Source: CAUPWF01 sp964367905 (lineage in GTDB: Bacteria; Bacillota; Clostridia; Lachnospirales; Lachnospiraceae). From it: a stretch of 58,520 bases of DNA. The position numbers and the translations under genes were made by a program. The stretch's first letter is position 1, and every line of letters begins with the position of its first letter. Below, piece after piece: positions 41,723 to 51,675 of the stretch. The stretch is from contig CAYIZP010000016.1 of NCBI GenBank assembly GCA_964367905.1, forward strand, positions 1-58,520. Reading direction: 5' to 3'. The notes beneath the pieces are model-generated. The model did not search any database, was not told where the DNA came from, and was given only the letters and a program-made list of their open reading frames with translations.

Positions 41723-44064
41723 ATACGACTTGCAAAGTCTGGGAAGTGGCGAACACGTTCATTGTAGCCTGTTCCGCCAAATCCTTGACAAAGTCGCAAT
41801 CCAACTTTATTCAGAGCACTTCCAGATACACGATAGTCTTCTACCTCACTCTCCAATTGCCTACTATTTGCAATCATATTATGCAGAACTCCATCTTGCT
41901 TTATATGAATTGGCATAATCTGATTGATTAAATCCCCCATCTCTTTGATATTGAATATCAATGGGCGATTCGATACATGATACATCGCCTCATCATCCAA
42001 TCCCTTTGTTTTGAAATTACCCGTGATGTAGTTAGCCTTTACTTCTTTTTGTAGATACAAGCCGACTGCCTCATCCTTAGCTGAATCTACAATCATCCAT
42101 TTATAAATCCCTCGCTCACCACTTGTAATTCTATGAAACTCACCAAATTGCAGCGTGCTTCGATAGCTTTTATACCACTTAATCTGCTCTCCTATTTGCT
42201 CCAACTGTTCGTCATTCATATCTCGAAGATTGCACTCATACCCTAACAATCCAAAGCAAGCAACTTGAAACCTTGTATCCAAGGAAGTCTTTCTAAGTGT
42301 TTGATGGTTTGGCACTCCTGACACATGAGCTCCAATCACCGATTGCGGATATCCATAACTATATCCTGTCTGTATCTCAGCACGACAGATTGCGTCTGTA
42401 TTATCGCTAGCCCAAACCTGTGGCATGTAGCACAACATTCCTAAGTCAAAACGATTTCCTCCTGATGCACAGCTCTCAAATAGTATCTTCGGAAATGTTT
42501 CTGTCAGTTCTTTTAGAACCCGATACAATCCTAGAATATATCTGTGATAAAATTCGCCTTGCGAATTAGCATCCAATCCAGTGGAAAATGCATCGGATAT
42601 AATTCGATTCATATCCCATTTGACATATGTGATATTTGCACTAGAAAATACTTTTTTCATCTCGGCAATGATATAATTTTGCACCTCTGTCTTCGTCAAA
42701 TCCAATACTAGCTGATGCCGACCTATCGCCTGGGCTTGCCCTGGTATTTCAATAGCATATTCTGGGTGTTTTCGATAACATTCACTATTTCTGCTAATCA
42801 TCTCTGGCTCTACCCAAATCCCAAAATCCATACCTAGCTCATTGATTTTCTCAGCTAGACCTGCCAAGCCATTTGGCAATTTCTTCTTATTCACATCCCA
42901 GTCCCCTAAGGAAGAGGTGTCATCATTTCTCTGACCAAACCACCCATCGTCTAATACAAATAATTCGACACCAACCTTTTTCGCTGCTTTTGCTAGTTTG
43001 ATTAATTTCTTCTCACTGAAATTAAAATACATTGCCTCCCAGCTATTTACGAGGATTGGTCGTTCTTTCTTCTTCCACACCCCACGGACAACATGCTCTT
43101 TTACAAATCGGTGCATTTGTTTACTCACTCCTGAAAAACCTCTCGAAGAGTATGTCAGTACCGCTTCTGGAGCCTCGAACGTCTCTCCTTTTTTCAGATG
43201 ATAAGAAAAATTAAACGGATTAATACCAGCAACAAAATGTGTAGCATAATAGCTGTTTACTTCAACTGCTTCATAATGATTCCCACTATAGATTAAGTTG
43301 CACGCATAGCAAGGTCCATGATCCTCTGTTGTTCCAGCCTTACTTAACATGACAAATGGATTACGTCGATTACTTGAACTTCCAGTCTTAGAATCATTAA
43401 TTGTAATTCCAGCACTACACTTACTATCTTTTTTCTCCATTTCGCGTGCCCATGCACCCTCAAAAGTTGTGAACACATAATCTGAATCATCAAAGTCCAA
43501 CTGACAACTTAGGAGTCTTTCTACTTCAATACTTTCCTCTCCTCGATTGTATAATTCACTACTTCTTACAATCACATCTGTATGATAGAACAAGGAATAA
43601 AATAATCTTAATTCTACATCATAGTTCTTGTCTTTTAATACAATGACCAAAGTCTCTTCATGTCCTACTTCATCATACGAGGATGGCAAATGATTCAACT
43701 CATGCTTCTTCTTTATCATGTGAGACACGTAGATAAAATCACTGGTTCGGCTTCCATTCTTGTAAACCACTTCTACAAATGGTTCCCGAATATCGCTTTT
43801 TCCTTTTGTTGAAAATTCTAGGCATCGATTCTCCAAACCTAGATTTGGAGTAGATTCATCGTAAACATTTAGATTCCCTTCTACAAATTCAATTTTCGGA
43901 AATATAGCATCATATTCCTCTTGAAATTTTACCCGTTCTCCATAATATAAATGTTCTAGATGCCCTGTTGGCAATACTCGAAATATATAGCTCGTATTCT
44001 TTGTATTCAATCGAAACACTGGATTATCTGATAATATATGATGTTCTTTTACTTTTTTTTCCAC
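41698..44064 (-). CDS. Alpha-galactosidase, glycoside hydrolase family 36
   Basis: 788 residues, the usual length for clostridial GH36. An N-terminal beta-supersandwich domain covers about 1-330. The TIM barrel follows with LFVLDDGWFGQRNDD, WVEPEMIS, YVKWDMNR (nucleophile Asp) and the LFESCASGGNRFDLGML block, then WASDNTDAI (acid/base Asp), and a C-terminal beta domain. There is no signal peptide, so it is intracellular and would act on imported raffinose-family sugars or melibiose. No sugar transporter is adjacent. It overlaps the convergent aroA by 25 bases at the 3' ends. The start at ATG 44064 has an AAGGAGAG site. Confidence 0.93.
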   Translation of the reverse strand: MEKKVKEHHILSDNPVFRLNTKNTSYIFRVLPTGHLEHLYYGERVKFQEEYDAIFPKIEFVEGNLNVYDESTPNLGLENRCLEFSTKGKSDIREPFVEVVYKNGSRTSDFIYVSHMIKKKHELNHLPSSYDEVGHEETLVIVLKDKNYDVELRLFYSLFYHTDVIVRSSELYNRGEESIEVERLLSCQLDFDDSDYVFTTFEGAWAREMEKKDSKCSAGITINDSKTGSSSNRRNPFVMLSKAGTTEDHGPCYACNLIYSGNHYEAVEVNSYYATHFVAGINPFNFSYHLKKGETFEAPEAVLTYSSRGFSGVSKQMHRFVKEHVVRGVWKKKERPILVNSWEAMYFNFSEKKLIKLAKAAKKVGVELFVLDDGWFGQRNDDTSSLGDWDVNKKKLPNGLAGLAEKINELGMDFGIWVEPEMISRNSECYRKHPEYAIEIPGQAQAIGRHQLVLDLTKTEVQNYIIAEMKKVFSSANITYVKWDMNRIISDAFSTGLDANSQGEFYHRYILGLYRVLKELTETFPKILFESCASGGNRFDLGMLCYMPQVWASDNTDAICRAEIQTGYSYGYPQSVIGAHVSGVPNHQTLRKTSLDTRFQVACFGLLGYECNLRDMNDEQLEQIGEQIKWYKSYRSTLQFGEFHRITSGERGIYKWMIVDSAKDEAVGLYLQKEVKANYITGNFKTKGLDDEAMYHVSNRPLIFNIKEMGDLINQIMPIHIKQDGVLHNMIANSRQLESEVEDYRVSGSALNKVGLRLCQGFGGTGYNERVRHFPDFASRIYIMKRED

Positions 44065-44096
44065 GTTTACGCTCTCCTTTGAATTTCATCTGTTAT

Positions 44097-45233
44097 TTAT
44101 TCGTTCTCATTGAAAGGTTTTCCACTTAAGCGAATCGCTAAGAGTTTAACATCATCTAAAATATAGTCAAATGCTCCCGCTTTGTGTAAGTTAATTGCAA
44201 TAAGACCTAATGGAATGGCAATAATCATCCCTAGCACTCCATCTACTTGATAGCCCACATATAATAAAACCAATGCGAGCAATGGTTTTATTCCAACACT
44301 ATCCGCTACTAACTTCGGCTGTATCAATTGCCTCACCCCTTGCGTCGTCACATAAGTGATGAGGAGCACAATCGCCATCGTATAGTCTCCCGATAGGAAA
44401 CGAAAGATCGCCCAAGGCACCAATACAATTGCTGTTCCAAAAAAAGGAAGAAAATCCAAAAACCCAATTAAGATTGCAAAAAAGATTCCATAATCAACCC
44501 CTAAAATGATAAGTGCAACTGCTACAATTGCTATCACTACTAGCATAATCTTAAATTGAGCTTTAAAATATCCCCCAACAGCATATTTAAAATTATATGT
44601 TATGATTTCCATTCGGCGTTGAATCGGTCTTGGTGTCACCTTCTTAGCCCAGAGAATAACACCCTCTCTGTCTGCGATAAAGAAATATGTTGCAACAATC
44701 ATGACAATCGTTGAAATCAGGAAGGATGGAATTCCACCAGCAATATTGCCTGCCATAGAAACTGTCGGTTCTCCAATCACTGGCAATAGTTCACTAAGTG
44801 TTTCTCCAAGATGAGAACTCCAAGAGACCCATGCCTCTTGTATGGTTCCTGTCTCTAAATTAAATATATCTTCAAGTCGATCAATGACTAAAATAATTTC
44901 TTCATTGATTGCCTTGGAATATGTCGGAAATTCTCGCGCAATACTTTCTATTAGGTCAATCAAGGCAACGACTAAGAAATACCCCAATAATACAATGAGT
45001 CCTATCACAAGGATGATGATCATCGCCGAACCTATCTTACGCACAATCTTCAACCTTTTCTCTAGCCATCTCACCAACGGGGACGCAATCAGCGCAATGG
45101 TCCAAGCAATTACAAATGGAATGAAGTAAAATATCCCCCAGATTCCAATTGCGATTACAGCTACCGTTATGGTGATGTGAAATAATAGTTTTAATACAAT
45201 CTTCCAAATACTTACACTCTTTTCCTCTTCCAT
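44097..45233 (-). CDS. AI-2E/YtvI-family membrane protein (possible sporulation integral membrane protein)
   Basis: 378 residues with about eight membrane helices. Helices 1-2 (LLFHITITVAVIAIGIWGI, FYFIPFVIAWTIALIASPLV) are followed by a third, then an amphipathic loop of about 90 residues (about 95-185), then the conserved VDYGIFFAILIGFLDFLPFFG region and RQLIQPKLVADSVGIKPL. This is the AI-2E (PerM) permease family, and the length and loop fit the YtvI branch annotated as a sporulation membrane protein in Firmicutes. Substrate unknown. It follows engB by 25 bases and may be the last gene of the tig-engB run. Confidence 0.8.
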   Translation of the reverse strand: MEEEKSVSIWKIVLKLLFHITITVAVIAIGIWGIFYFIPFVIAWTIALIASPLVRWLEKRLKIVRKIGSAMIIILVIGLIVLLGYFLVVALIDLIESIAREFPTYSKAINEEIILVIDRLEDIFNLETGTIQEAWVSWSSHLGETLSELLPVIGEPTVSMAGNIAGGIPSFLISTIVMIVATYFFIADREGVILWAKKVTPRPIQRRMEIITYNFKYAVGGYFKAQFKIMLVVIAIVAVALIILGVDYGIFFAILIGFLDFLPFFGTAIVLVPWAIFRFLSGDYTMAIVLLITYVTTQGVRQLIQPKLVADSVGIKPLLALVLLYVGYQVDGVLGMIIAIPLGLIAINLHKAGAFDYILDDVKLLAIRLSGKPFNENE

Positions 45234-45258
45234 AGGCTGTCCTCACGTTCCTTTGCTT

Positions 45259-45861
45259 TTACTGCTCCACTTCTCTTCCTAAAACTTCAGTATCCACTAA
45301 TTCCCAGATTTCATCTCTTCCTTGTTTGGTCAGAGACGAAAATGGAATAATAGTTGTTCCTGGAACCAGCTGGAGTCCTTCTCTTATCATCTTTAGATGT
45401 TTCTGTATTTGACTTCTCTTTATTTTATCTAATTTTGTTGCAATGATAATAGGTTGATACCCTTGATCCAAAACCCATTTATACATCATTTTGTCGTGAT
45501 TTCCTGGGTCATGTCGGATATCAATGAGCAAGAATACTGCCTTTAGTTGCTGTGACTCATGCAGATATCGCTCAATTAACTTCCCCCAACGCTCCTTCTC
45601 TTTTACAGACACCTTTGCATAGCCATATCCTGGTAAATCAACCAGATATAACTCTTTATTTATATTGTACCAATTAATCGTCTGTGTCTTTCCTGGTGTG
45701 GCAGATGTTCTTGCTAACGCCTTTCGATTCATCAATGCATTAATCAAAGAGGATTTACCTACATTGGACTTTCCTGCAAAGGCAATCTCTGGAAATTCTG
45801 TCAATGGCAATGTACTCGTAACCCCACATACAATCTCCAACTCTACTTGTTTTATCTTCAT
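45259..45861 (-). CDS. engB: Ribosome biogenesis GTPase EngB (YsxC/YihA)
   Basis: An essential GTPase that assists 50S assembly. 200 residues. The G motifs are FAGKSNVGKSSLINAL (G1), ATPGKTQTINWY (G2), LVDLPGYGYAKV (G3), IATKLDKI (G4) and FSSLTKQG (G5). ATG at 45861 begins MKIKQVELEIVCG with GGTGAAAG upstream; the frame is open to 45912, which would overlap lon. Its place after lon is the standard Firmicutes order. Confidence 0.95.
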   Translation of the reverse strand: MKIKQVELEIVCGVTSTLPLTEFPEIAFAGKSNVGKSSLINALMNRKALARTSATPGKTQTINWYNINKELYLVDLPGYGYAKVSVKEKERWGKLIERYLHESQQLKAVFLLIDIRHDPGNHDKMMYKWVLDQGYQPIIIATKLDKIKRSQIQKHLKMIREGLQLVPGTTIIPFSSLTKQGRDEIWELVDTEVLGREVEQ

Positions 45862-45887
45862 ACTTTCACCACATTTCTGTTTTTCAA

Positions 45888-48206
45888 CTATTTTACTAGA
45901 GCAATCTCGCATACCTGAGACATGCTGTCTACTGGTACAATCGTCATACCCGTCGTAATCTCTTCCGAAATATCGGCAAGATCACGTTCATTTTCCTTTG
46001 GAATAATCACCGTCTTCATACGCGCAACCTTTGCAGCCAATAACTTTTCCTTTAGCCCACCAATCGGTAGTACTCTTCCACGCAAAGTGATTTCACCTGT
46101 CATTGCAACATCTGCATATACTGGCGTATTGGTAACTGCAGATAAAATCGCAGTTGCCATCGTAATCCCAGCCGACGGTCCATCTTTTGGCACTGCCCCC
46201 TCTGGAATATGAATATGGATATCATGTTTTGCAAAAAATTCTTCATCAATCGCGTATTCTTCCCCAATGGAACGGATATAGCTAATCCCAGTTTGTGCCG
46301 ACTCCTTCATCACATCTCCAAGTTTTCCTGTTAGCATGACACTTCCCTTTCCACGCATCACATTCACCTCGATTTGCAAGGTATCACCACCCACTCGTGT
46401 CCAAGCCAAACCTCGAACTATCCCTATCTCATTTATATCATTTTTTAACTTAAATGTATACTTTTCTTTTCCTAAATATTTATTTATATTTGTGCCAGTA
46501 ATTTGAATCTTGTCTATATCAGACTCTAATAATTCTCTTGCAGATTTTCTACAGAGTTCCGCAATTCTGCGCTCCAATTGGCGTACCCCTGATTCTTTTG
46601 TGTAGTGTCTACACAACTTCTCGATTGCTGTTTTACTAATCAAAAGCTGTTTTCTAGTCAAACCATTAATCTTCAATTGCTTTGGAATCAAGTGTTTCTG
46701 TGCAATGTGAATCTTCTCATTTTCTGTATAACTGGTAATCTGTATCACTTCCATACGATCTAGTAAAGGTCTTGGAATTGTATCCAGCGAATTCGCTGTC
46801 GCTAAAAATAACACTTCCGATAAATCCAAAGAGGTCTCTAGATAATGATCGCGAAATTTTGTATTTTGCTCGCTATCTAACACTTCCAACAGTGCTGAAA
46901 AAGTATCACCACGATGATCGCGACTCACCTTGTCAATCTCATCTAACAATATCAGAGGGTTTTTCACTCCTACTGACTTCAATGCCGTTGCAATTCTACC
47001 TGGCATTGCTCCAACATATGTCTTTCGATGACCACGAATTTCAGCCTCATCGTGCACCCCGCCTAACGAAATTCTAGCATATTTCTTCTGCAATGCATTG
47101 GCTAATGATTTTGCAATGGATGTTTTTCCTGTTCCTGGAGGCCCAACTAGACATAATATCGGTGTATCACCCAAATCATCATTCATAATACGAACAGCTA
47201 GATAATCTAGGATTCTCTCCTTGACCTCTTCTAATCCAAAGTGCTCCGTATCTAACACCTTCTTTGCACGCTTGATATTCTTGTTATCTTTGGTTTTAAG
47301 ATTCCATGGAATCTCAAGCATTGTTTCAATATAAGTATATAGCATACTATGTTCCGATGACTGTGAGGATGTACTTTTGAACCTTGTTATTTCTTTCTTG
47401 ATTTTATCCTTCACTTTATCTGGTGCATCTAATTTATCTAGCTTCTGTTGAAACTCATCAACATCGGACACCTCTTCCTCACCCAAAGCTTTTTTTAGAA
47501 CCTTCATATGCTCTCGCAATACATACTTTCGTTGATTGTCATCAATAGCCTCTCCAGCTTCTTCCGCAATTGTGACCTTAATCTTAAGCACCTCAACTTC
47601 ATTTGATAATTTTGACAAAATCTCATCGTATAGTATCTCATTATCCAATATTTCAAGTAGTTTCTGTATCTCAAGATACGGAAATAGTAGATTTGAGGAA
47701 ACATAATCCAACAGTTCATTAATTTCCTTAATCGGTTCTATCTGTCTTCCTGCATCTCGTCTTACCAAATGATTCAGGTCAATATACTCCAAAAACACCT
47801 CTTTTAAGATACGTATCTTTGCTTCTTCTAGATTTTTATTATCAATTTCATAACGTACTTGTTCTAATGGTTGCACATCAGCAAATAAACTTGCTTTTGT
47901 TTCGTCTACTGATTCAAGAATTGCCTTCGTGTTTCCTTGAACAATGACTCTAATTTCTTCTTTTTTTATTTTTATTATTTGTTTGATATCAACAATCATA
48001 CCAATAGAAAACAACTTACTTGTTTTTTCTTCATTTTGCACATCTGGATGCTTTGCAATTACAAAGATCTTCTGATCCTTTTTCATAGCTATTTCTATTG
48101 CTTTTTTTGATTTTGGGTTCTTCGCATCAAAATGCAATAACATATACGGTAAAATTGAAACTTCGTTCAATGCAATCATCGGTATCTGCATAACTTTATC
48201 CAACAT
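45888..48206 (-). CDS. lon: ATP-dependent protease Lon (LonA type)
   Basis: 772 residues. A substrate-binding N-domain covers about 1-200, followed by a coiled coil. The AAA+ module has LVGPPGTGKTSIAKSLA (Walker A) and LILLDEIDKVS (Walker B). The protease domain has IPEGAVPKDGPSAGITMATA with the catalytic Ser and a downstream GGLKEKLLAAKVARMKT with the catalytic Lys. The ATG at 48206 (MLDKVMQIPM) follows GGGAGAAG; the longer frame to 48254 would run through a hairpin and is rejected. It follows clpX, but a terminator-like stem separates them (48221-48251), so lon may be partly independent. Confidence 0.96.
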   Translation of the reverse strand: MLDKVMQIPMIALNEVSILPYMLLHFDAKNPKSKKAIEIAMKKDQKIFVIAKHPDVQNEEKTSKLFSIGMIVDIKQIIKIKKEEIRVIVQGNTKAILESVDETKASLFADVQPLEQVRYEIDNKNLEEAKIRILKEVFLEYIDLNHLVRRDAGRQIEPIKEINELLDYVSSNLLFPYLEIQKLLEILDNEILYDEILSKLSNEVEVLKIKVTIAEEAGEAIDDNQRKYVLREHMKVLKKALGEEEVSDVDEFQQKLDKLDAPDKVKDKIKKEITRFKSTSSQSSEHSMLYTYIETMLEIPWNLKTKDNKNIKRAKKVLDTEHFGLEEVKERILDYLAVRIMNDDLGDTPILCLVGPPGTGKTSIAKSLANALQKKYARISLGGVHDEAEIRGHRKTYVGAMPGRIATALKSVGVKNPLILLDEIDKVSRDHRGDTFSALLEVLDSEQNTKFRDHYLETSLDLSEVLFLATANSLDTIPRPLLDRMEVIQITSYTENEKIHIAQKHLIPKQLKINGLTRKQLLISKTAIEKLCRHYTKESGVRQLERRIAELCRKSARELLESDIDKIQITGTNINKYLGKEKYTFKLKNDINEIGIVRGLAWTRVGGDTLQIEVNVMRGKGSVMLTGKLGDVMKESAQTGISYIRSIGEEYAIDEEFFAKHDIHIHIPEGAVPKDGPSAGITMATAILSAVTNTPVYADVAMTGEITLRGRVLPIGGLKEKLLAAKVARMKTVIIPKENERDLADISEEITTGMTIVPVDSMSQVCEIALVK

Positions 48207-48220
48207 TTTTCTTCTCCCTA

Positions 48221-48251
48221 TAAAAAGCGGCGGAACACAATGTCCCACCGC
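48221..48251 (-). terminator. Intercistronic terminator-like hairpin between clpX and lon
   Basis: On the minus strand GCGGTGGGAC pairs over 10 bp (two G-T) with GTTCCGCCGC around a short loop and is followed by TTTTTAT. It lies about 10 bases past the clpX stop and about 15 bases before the lon ribosome binding site. Confidence 0.7.
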
Positions 48252-48260
48252 CACTAAATT

Positions 48261-49490
48261 CTAATATTCGTAAATCGGATTCTCTAATCCTTTGACGGAT
48301 GCTTTTGTAATAATACATTTTTTTAATAACTCATCCGAAGGTGCCTCGTACATTACATCCATCATGCTCTTCTCCATAATCGCACGTAACCCTCTTGCTC
48401 CTGTCTTTCTAGCTAAGGATATATCTGCAATTTCTTCTAGTGCATCTGGATGAAACTCTAACTCTACACCATCTAACTCCATTAGTTTCTGATATTGTTT
48501 TACAATTGCACTCTTCGGCTTTGTCAAAATCTGAATTAGAGCATCTCTGTCTAAAGCTTCCAAGGAAACCACTACAGGTACACGCCCTACTAACTCTGGT
48601 ATCAAACCAAATTTAATAAAATCCTGTGGCAATGCTTGCCCCATTAAAACACCTACATCATATTCGTGTTTCGACATGATTTCAGCATTGAACCCAACTG
48701 ATTTTCTATCAATTCGAGTTTCAATAATCTTATCAATTCCCTCAAATGCTCCACCACATATAAACAATATATTCGTTGTATCAATATGGAGCAACTCTTG
48801 ATGTGGATGTTTTCTTCCACCTTGTGGTGGAACCGAAGCCACTGTTCCTTCAATAATCTTAAGTAGTGCTTGCTGAACACCTTCTCCTGATACATCTCTG
48901 GTTATTGAAGGATTTTCAGACTTTCTTGTAATCTTATCAATCTCATCTATATAGATAATTCCATATTCTGCTTTTGAAATATCACCATCTGCCGCTTGAA
49001 TAATCTTCAACAAGATGTTCTCGACATCTTCCCCTACATAACCTGCTTCTGTCAAAGCAGTCGCATCTGCAATTGCAAATGGAACATTTAACATCTTCGC
49101 AAGTGTCTGTGCTAACAATGTCTTACCACAACCAGTTGGTCCAAGCATCAATATATTGCTCTTTTGTAATTCTACACCTAAGTCGTTTCCTGACATGATT
49201 CGCTTGTAATGATTATATACCGCTACAGCTAAAACTCTCTTCGCGGCATCTTGTCCGATAACATACTCATCTAAAAACGCCTTAATCTCTTCAGGTTTTA
49301 ACAGGTTGATATCATCAAACCCTGCATCAACCTCCAAATCTAGCTCATCTTCAACAATTGCACGACAATCATCTACACATTCATCACAGATAAACACACC
49401 ACTAGGTCCCGCAATTATCTTACGAACCTGTGACTGTGGTCTATTACAAAATGAGCATCTAATTTCATCGTTAAACCCTTTATTTGCCAA
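48261..49490 (-). CDS. clpX: ClpX, ATPase subunit of ClpXP protease
   Basis: Unfolds tagged substrates and feeds them to ClpP. 409 residues. The N-terminal zinc-binding C4 domain shows CSFCNRPQSQ and FICDECVDDC. The AAA+ domain has MLGPTGCGKTLLAQTLA (Walker A), IIYIDEIDKI (Walker B), RDVSGEGVQQALL (sensor/pore region) and GRVPVVV. The likely start is a TTG at 49490 (MANKGFNDEIRC) preceded by GAGGTGAAG. It lies 21 bases after clpP. Confidence 0.97.
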   Translation of the reverse strand: MANKGFNDEIRCSFCNRPQSQVRKIIAGPSGVFICDECVDDCRAIVEDELDLEVDAGFDDINLLKPEEIKAFLDEYVIGQDAAKRVLAVAVYNHYKRIMSGNDLGVELQKSNILMLGPTGCGKTLLAQTLAKMLNVPFAIADATALTEAGYVGEDVENILLKIIQAADGDISKAEYGIIYIDEIDKITRKSENPSITRDVSGEGVQQALLKIIEGTVASVPPQGGRKHPHQELLHIDTTNILFICGGAFEGIDKIIETRIDRKSVGFNAEIMSKHEYDVGVLMGQALPQDFIKFGLIPELVGRVPVVVSLEALDRDALIQILTKPKSAIVKQYQKLMELDGVELEFHPDALEEIADISLARKTGARGLRAIMEKSMMDVMYEAPSDELLKKCIITKASVKGLENPIYEY

Positions 49491-49511
49491 TTCTTCACCT
49501 CAACTAAATTT

Positions 49512-50093
49512 CTAATGTTTCGTAATTACCTCATCGATCAAACCATATTCTTTTGCTTCAGCAGCAGTCATGAAGTTGTCACGCTCTGTATCTCTCGCAA
49601 CTTCCTCCACTGTTCTTCCGGTGTTTTCTGCTAAGATTTCGTTTAATCGTTGTCTTGTTTTTAAAATATGTTCTGCTGCAATCTGCATCTCTGTTGCCTG
49701 TCCACGTGAACCGCCTGATGGTTGGTGAATCATCACCTCAGCATTTGGTAATGCATAACGCTTCCCTTTTGCTCCACCTGATAATAGAAACGAACCCATG
49801 CTTGCTGCCATTCCCATGCAGATAGTAGAAACATCACACTTGATGTATTGCATTGTATCATAAATGGCCAATCCGGCAGTTACAGAACCACCTGGGCTAT
49901 TGATGTATAAATGAATATCTTTATCTGGATCTTCCGCTTCTAATAACAATAGCTGTGCAACTATGACACTTGCTGCTTCATCAGAAACTTGTTCTCCCAA
50001 AAAGATAATTCTGTCTTTTAACAGTCTAGAATAAATATCATACGAGCGTTCGCCCCTACTGGTTTGTTCTATGACATAAGGTACTAAAGGCAT
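49512..50093 (-). CDS. clpP: ClpP protease subunit
   Basis: The 193-residue serine protease subunit. Catalytic Ser is in MGMAASMGSFLLSGG, His in NAEVMIHQPSGG and Asp in ERDNFMTAAEAKEYGLID. The start MPLVPYVIEQTSRGERSYD, with a GGAGGGTGATG context, is typical. It is paired with clpX downstream and tig upstream. Confidence 0.97.
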   Translation of the reverse strand: MPLVPYVIEQTSRGERSYDIYSRLLKDRIIFLGEQVSDEAASVIVAQLLLLEAEDPDKDIHLYINSPGGSVTAGLAIYDTMQYIKCDVSTICMGMAASMGSFLLSGGAKGKRYALPNAEVMIHQPSGGSRGQATEMQIAAEHILKTRQRLNEILAENTGRTVEEVARDTERDNFMTAAEAKEYGLIDEVITKH

Positions 50094-50114
50094 ATCATCA
50101 CCCTCCTAATTTTA

Positions 50115-51401
50115 CTATTTAATGTTTGCTGATTCCTTTAACAAAGTAACTGCGTCTTGAACTGCCATATCTTCTTTCATTTGGTTCTTCTCAGCTTCAC
50201 CCATATATTCTTTTAGCTTTTCAACTTCCATCTTGTAGTTTTCAGCCATTTTTACTAATTCTTCATCGATACGCTCATCTGAGATTTGAATATCTTCAGC
50301 TTTTGCAATTGCTTCAAGTACTAAACGTGTTTTAATACGGCTTTCAGCTTGTGGCTTCATCTCCGATTCCATCATTTCACTTGTCATACCTGTATACTGC
50401 ATGTATTGCTCCATAGATAGTCCTTGTTGTTGTACTCTCATAGCAAAATCATTTACCATTTGCTTCACTTGAGTTGCAATCATAGGCTCTGGAATATCCA
50501 TTGTTGCATTCTCAACTGCAATATCAACTAGTTTATCTTCTTGCGCTCTCTCTCCAGCCTCTACTTTAGCAGTAGCAAGTTTAGACTTAATTTCTTCTTT
50601 ATATTCATCTAAAGTATCAAAATCCGAAACTTCTGATGCAAAATCATCATCTAATTCTGGCAATTCTTTTGCTTTAATCTCATGTACTGTACACTTAAAT
50701 ACTGCTTCTTTTCCTTTTAATTCTTCTGAATGATATTCTTCAGGGAAAGTAACACAAACCTCTACTTCTTTCTCTAATTCAGCTCCGATTAACTTCTCTT
50801 CGAATCCTGGAATAAATGCTCCCGAACCAATTACAAGATTGTGATTTTCTGCCTTACCACCATCAAAAGCAACACCATCAACAAATCCTTCGAAGTCTAA
50901 TACCACTTCATCTTTGTCTGCTACTGCTCTATCTGTCACTGAAATTGTTCTTGCGTTTTTATCTAATTCTTTCTGTAATTCAGCCATTACTTCTTCATCG
51001 CTTACTTCTGTATCTACTTTATCGATTTCGATTCCTTTGTAATCTCCTAAAGTAACTTCTGGCTTCGTAGCAACTTCTGCTGTGAAGATAAATGGTTGAC
51101 CTTTTTCTAATTGAACAATATCAATTGTAGGTTGAGAAACGATATCTAATTCGCACTCATCATATGCCTTGCTATACGCATCAGGAATCAAGCTATTTGT
51201 AGCTTCTTCATAGAACATCTCAACTCCATACATTTTTTCTAACATTTGACGTGGTACTTTACCTTTACGGAATCCAGGAACTGCAATCCCATTTCTTTGC
51301 TTCAAGTACGCAGCTTGAATTGCTTTCTCTAATTCTTCTGCCGATACTTCAATTGTAATTTTCGCCATGTTTTTTTCCATTTTTTCAACTTGTAAACTCA
51401 T
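50115..51401 (-). CDS. tig: Trigger factor
   Basis: The ribosome-bound chaperone and prolyl isomerase. 428 residues. The ribosome-binding domain contains VPGFRKGKVPRQMLEKMYG, the family signature. A FKBP-type PPIase domain follows at about 150-245 (DEVVLDFEGFVDGVAFDGG, AFIPGFEEKLIG). The helical C-terminal domain completes the protein. ATG at 51401 follows AAGGAGG at a rather long spacing of 12 bases. It is the first gene of the tig-clpP-clpX-lon-engB run. Confidence 0.97.
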   Translation of the reverse strand: MSLQVEKMEKNMAKITIEVSAEELEKAIQAAYLKQRNGIAVPGFRKGKVPRQMLEKMYGVEMFYEEATNSLIPDAYSKAYDECELDIVSQPTIDIVQLEKGQPFIFTAEVATKPEVTLGDYKGIEIDKVDTEVSDEEVMAELQKELDKNARTISVTDRAVADKDEVVLDFEGFVDGVAFDGGKAENHNLVIGSGAFIPGFEEKLIGAELEKEVEVCVTFPEEYHSEELKGKEAVFKCTVHEIKAKELPELDDDFASEVSDFDTLDEYKEEIKSKLATAKVEAGERAQEDKLVDIAVENATMDIPEPMIATQVKQMVNDFAMRVQQQGLSMEQYMQYTGMTSEMMESEMKPQAESRIKTRLVLEAIAKAEDIQISDERIDEELVKMAENYKMEVEKLKEYMGEAEKNQMKEDMAVQDAVTLLKESANIK

Positions 51402-51474
51402 CTTAATTTATTTCCTCCTTATATGTGCTTAAGCATGATAGCTTCTATACTATCGCTGTCACAGTCATTAAAGT

Positions 51475-51483
51475 AGTATAGCA
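51475..51483 (-). promoter_or_regulatory. Extended -10 promoter of tig
   Basis: On the minus strand TGCTATACT (51483-51475) is an extended -10. The -35 at 17 bases is weak, which is tolerated with a TG motif. Start near 51468 gives a leader of about 67 bases containing a small GATAG/CTATC stem. Confidence 0.55.
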
Positions 51484-51518
51484 TATATTTACATAAATTT
51501 CTAGTGATAATTTATGAA

Positions 51519-51536
51519 AATTAGGTGACCCTAATT
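51519..51536. promoter_or_regulatory. 18-bp inverted repeat between tig and the XRE regulator gene
   Basis: AATTAGG-TGAC-CCTAATT is a perfect 7-4-7 inverted repeat in the divergent intergenic region, followed by a TATAAA-like -10 for the plus strand a few bases on. Location and size suit autoregulation by the XRE protein or control of tig. Confidence 0.45.
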
Positions 51537-51675
51537 CATATAAAAATCGTCTTCAAAAATGATTCATATTGTTTCTTTTATTCATTTTGATACTATTCGT
51601 TGCTTATTACCATTTCACACACTCAAAGTGATAAACTACATCATAGAAATAATATTAACGTTACGGAGGGATTCA

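Noticed and set aside
45888..48254. Longer start for lon at 48254
   Set aside because: The added residues are encoded by the clpX-lon hairpin; ATG 48206 has GGGAGAAG at proper spacing and matches family N-termini.
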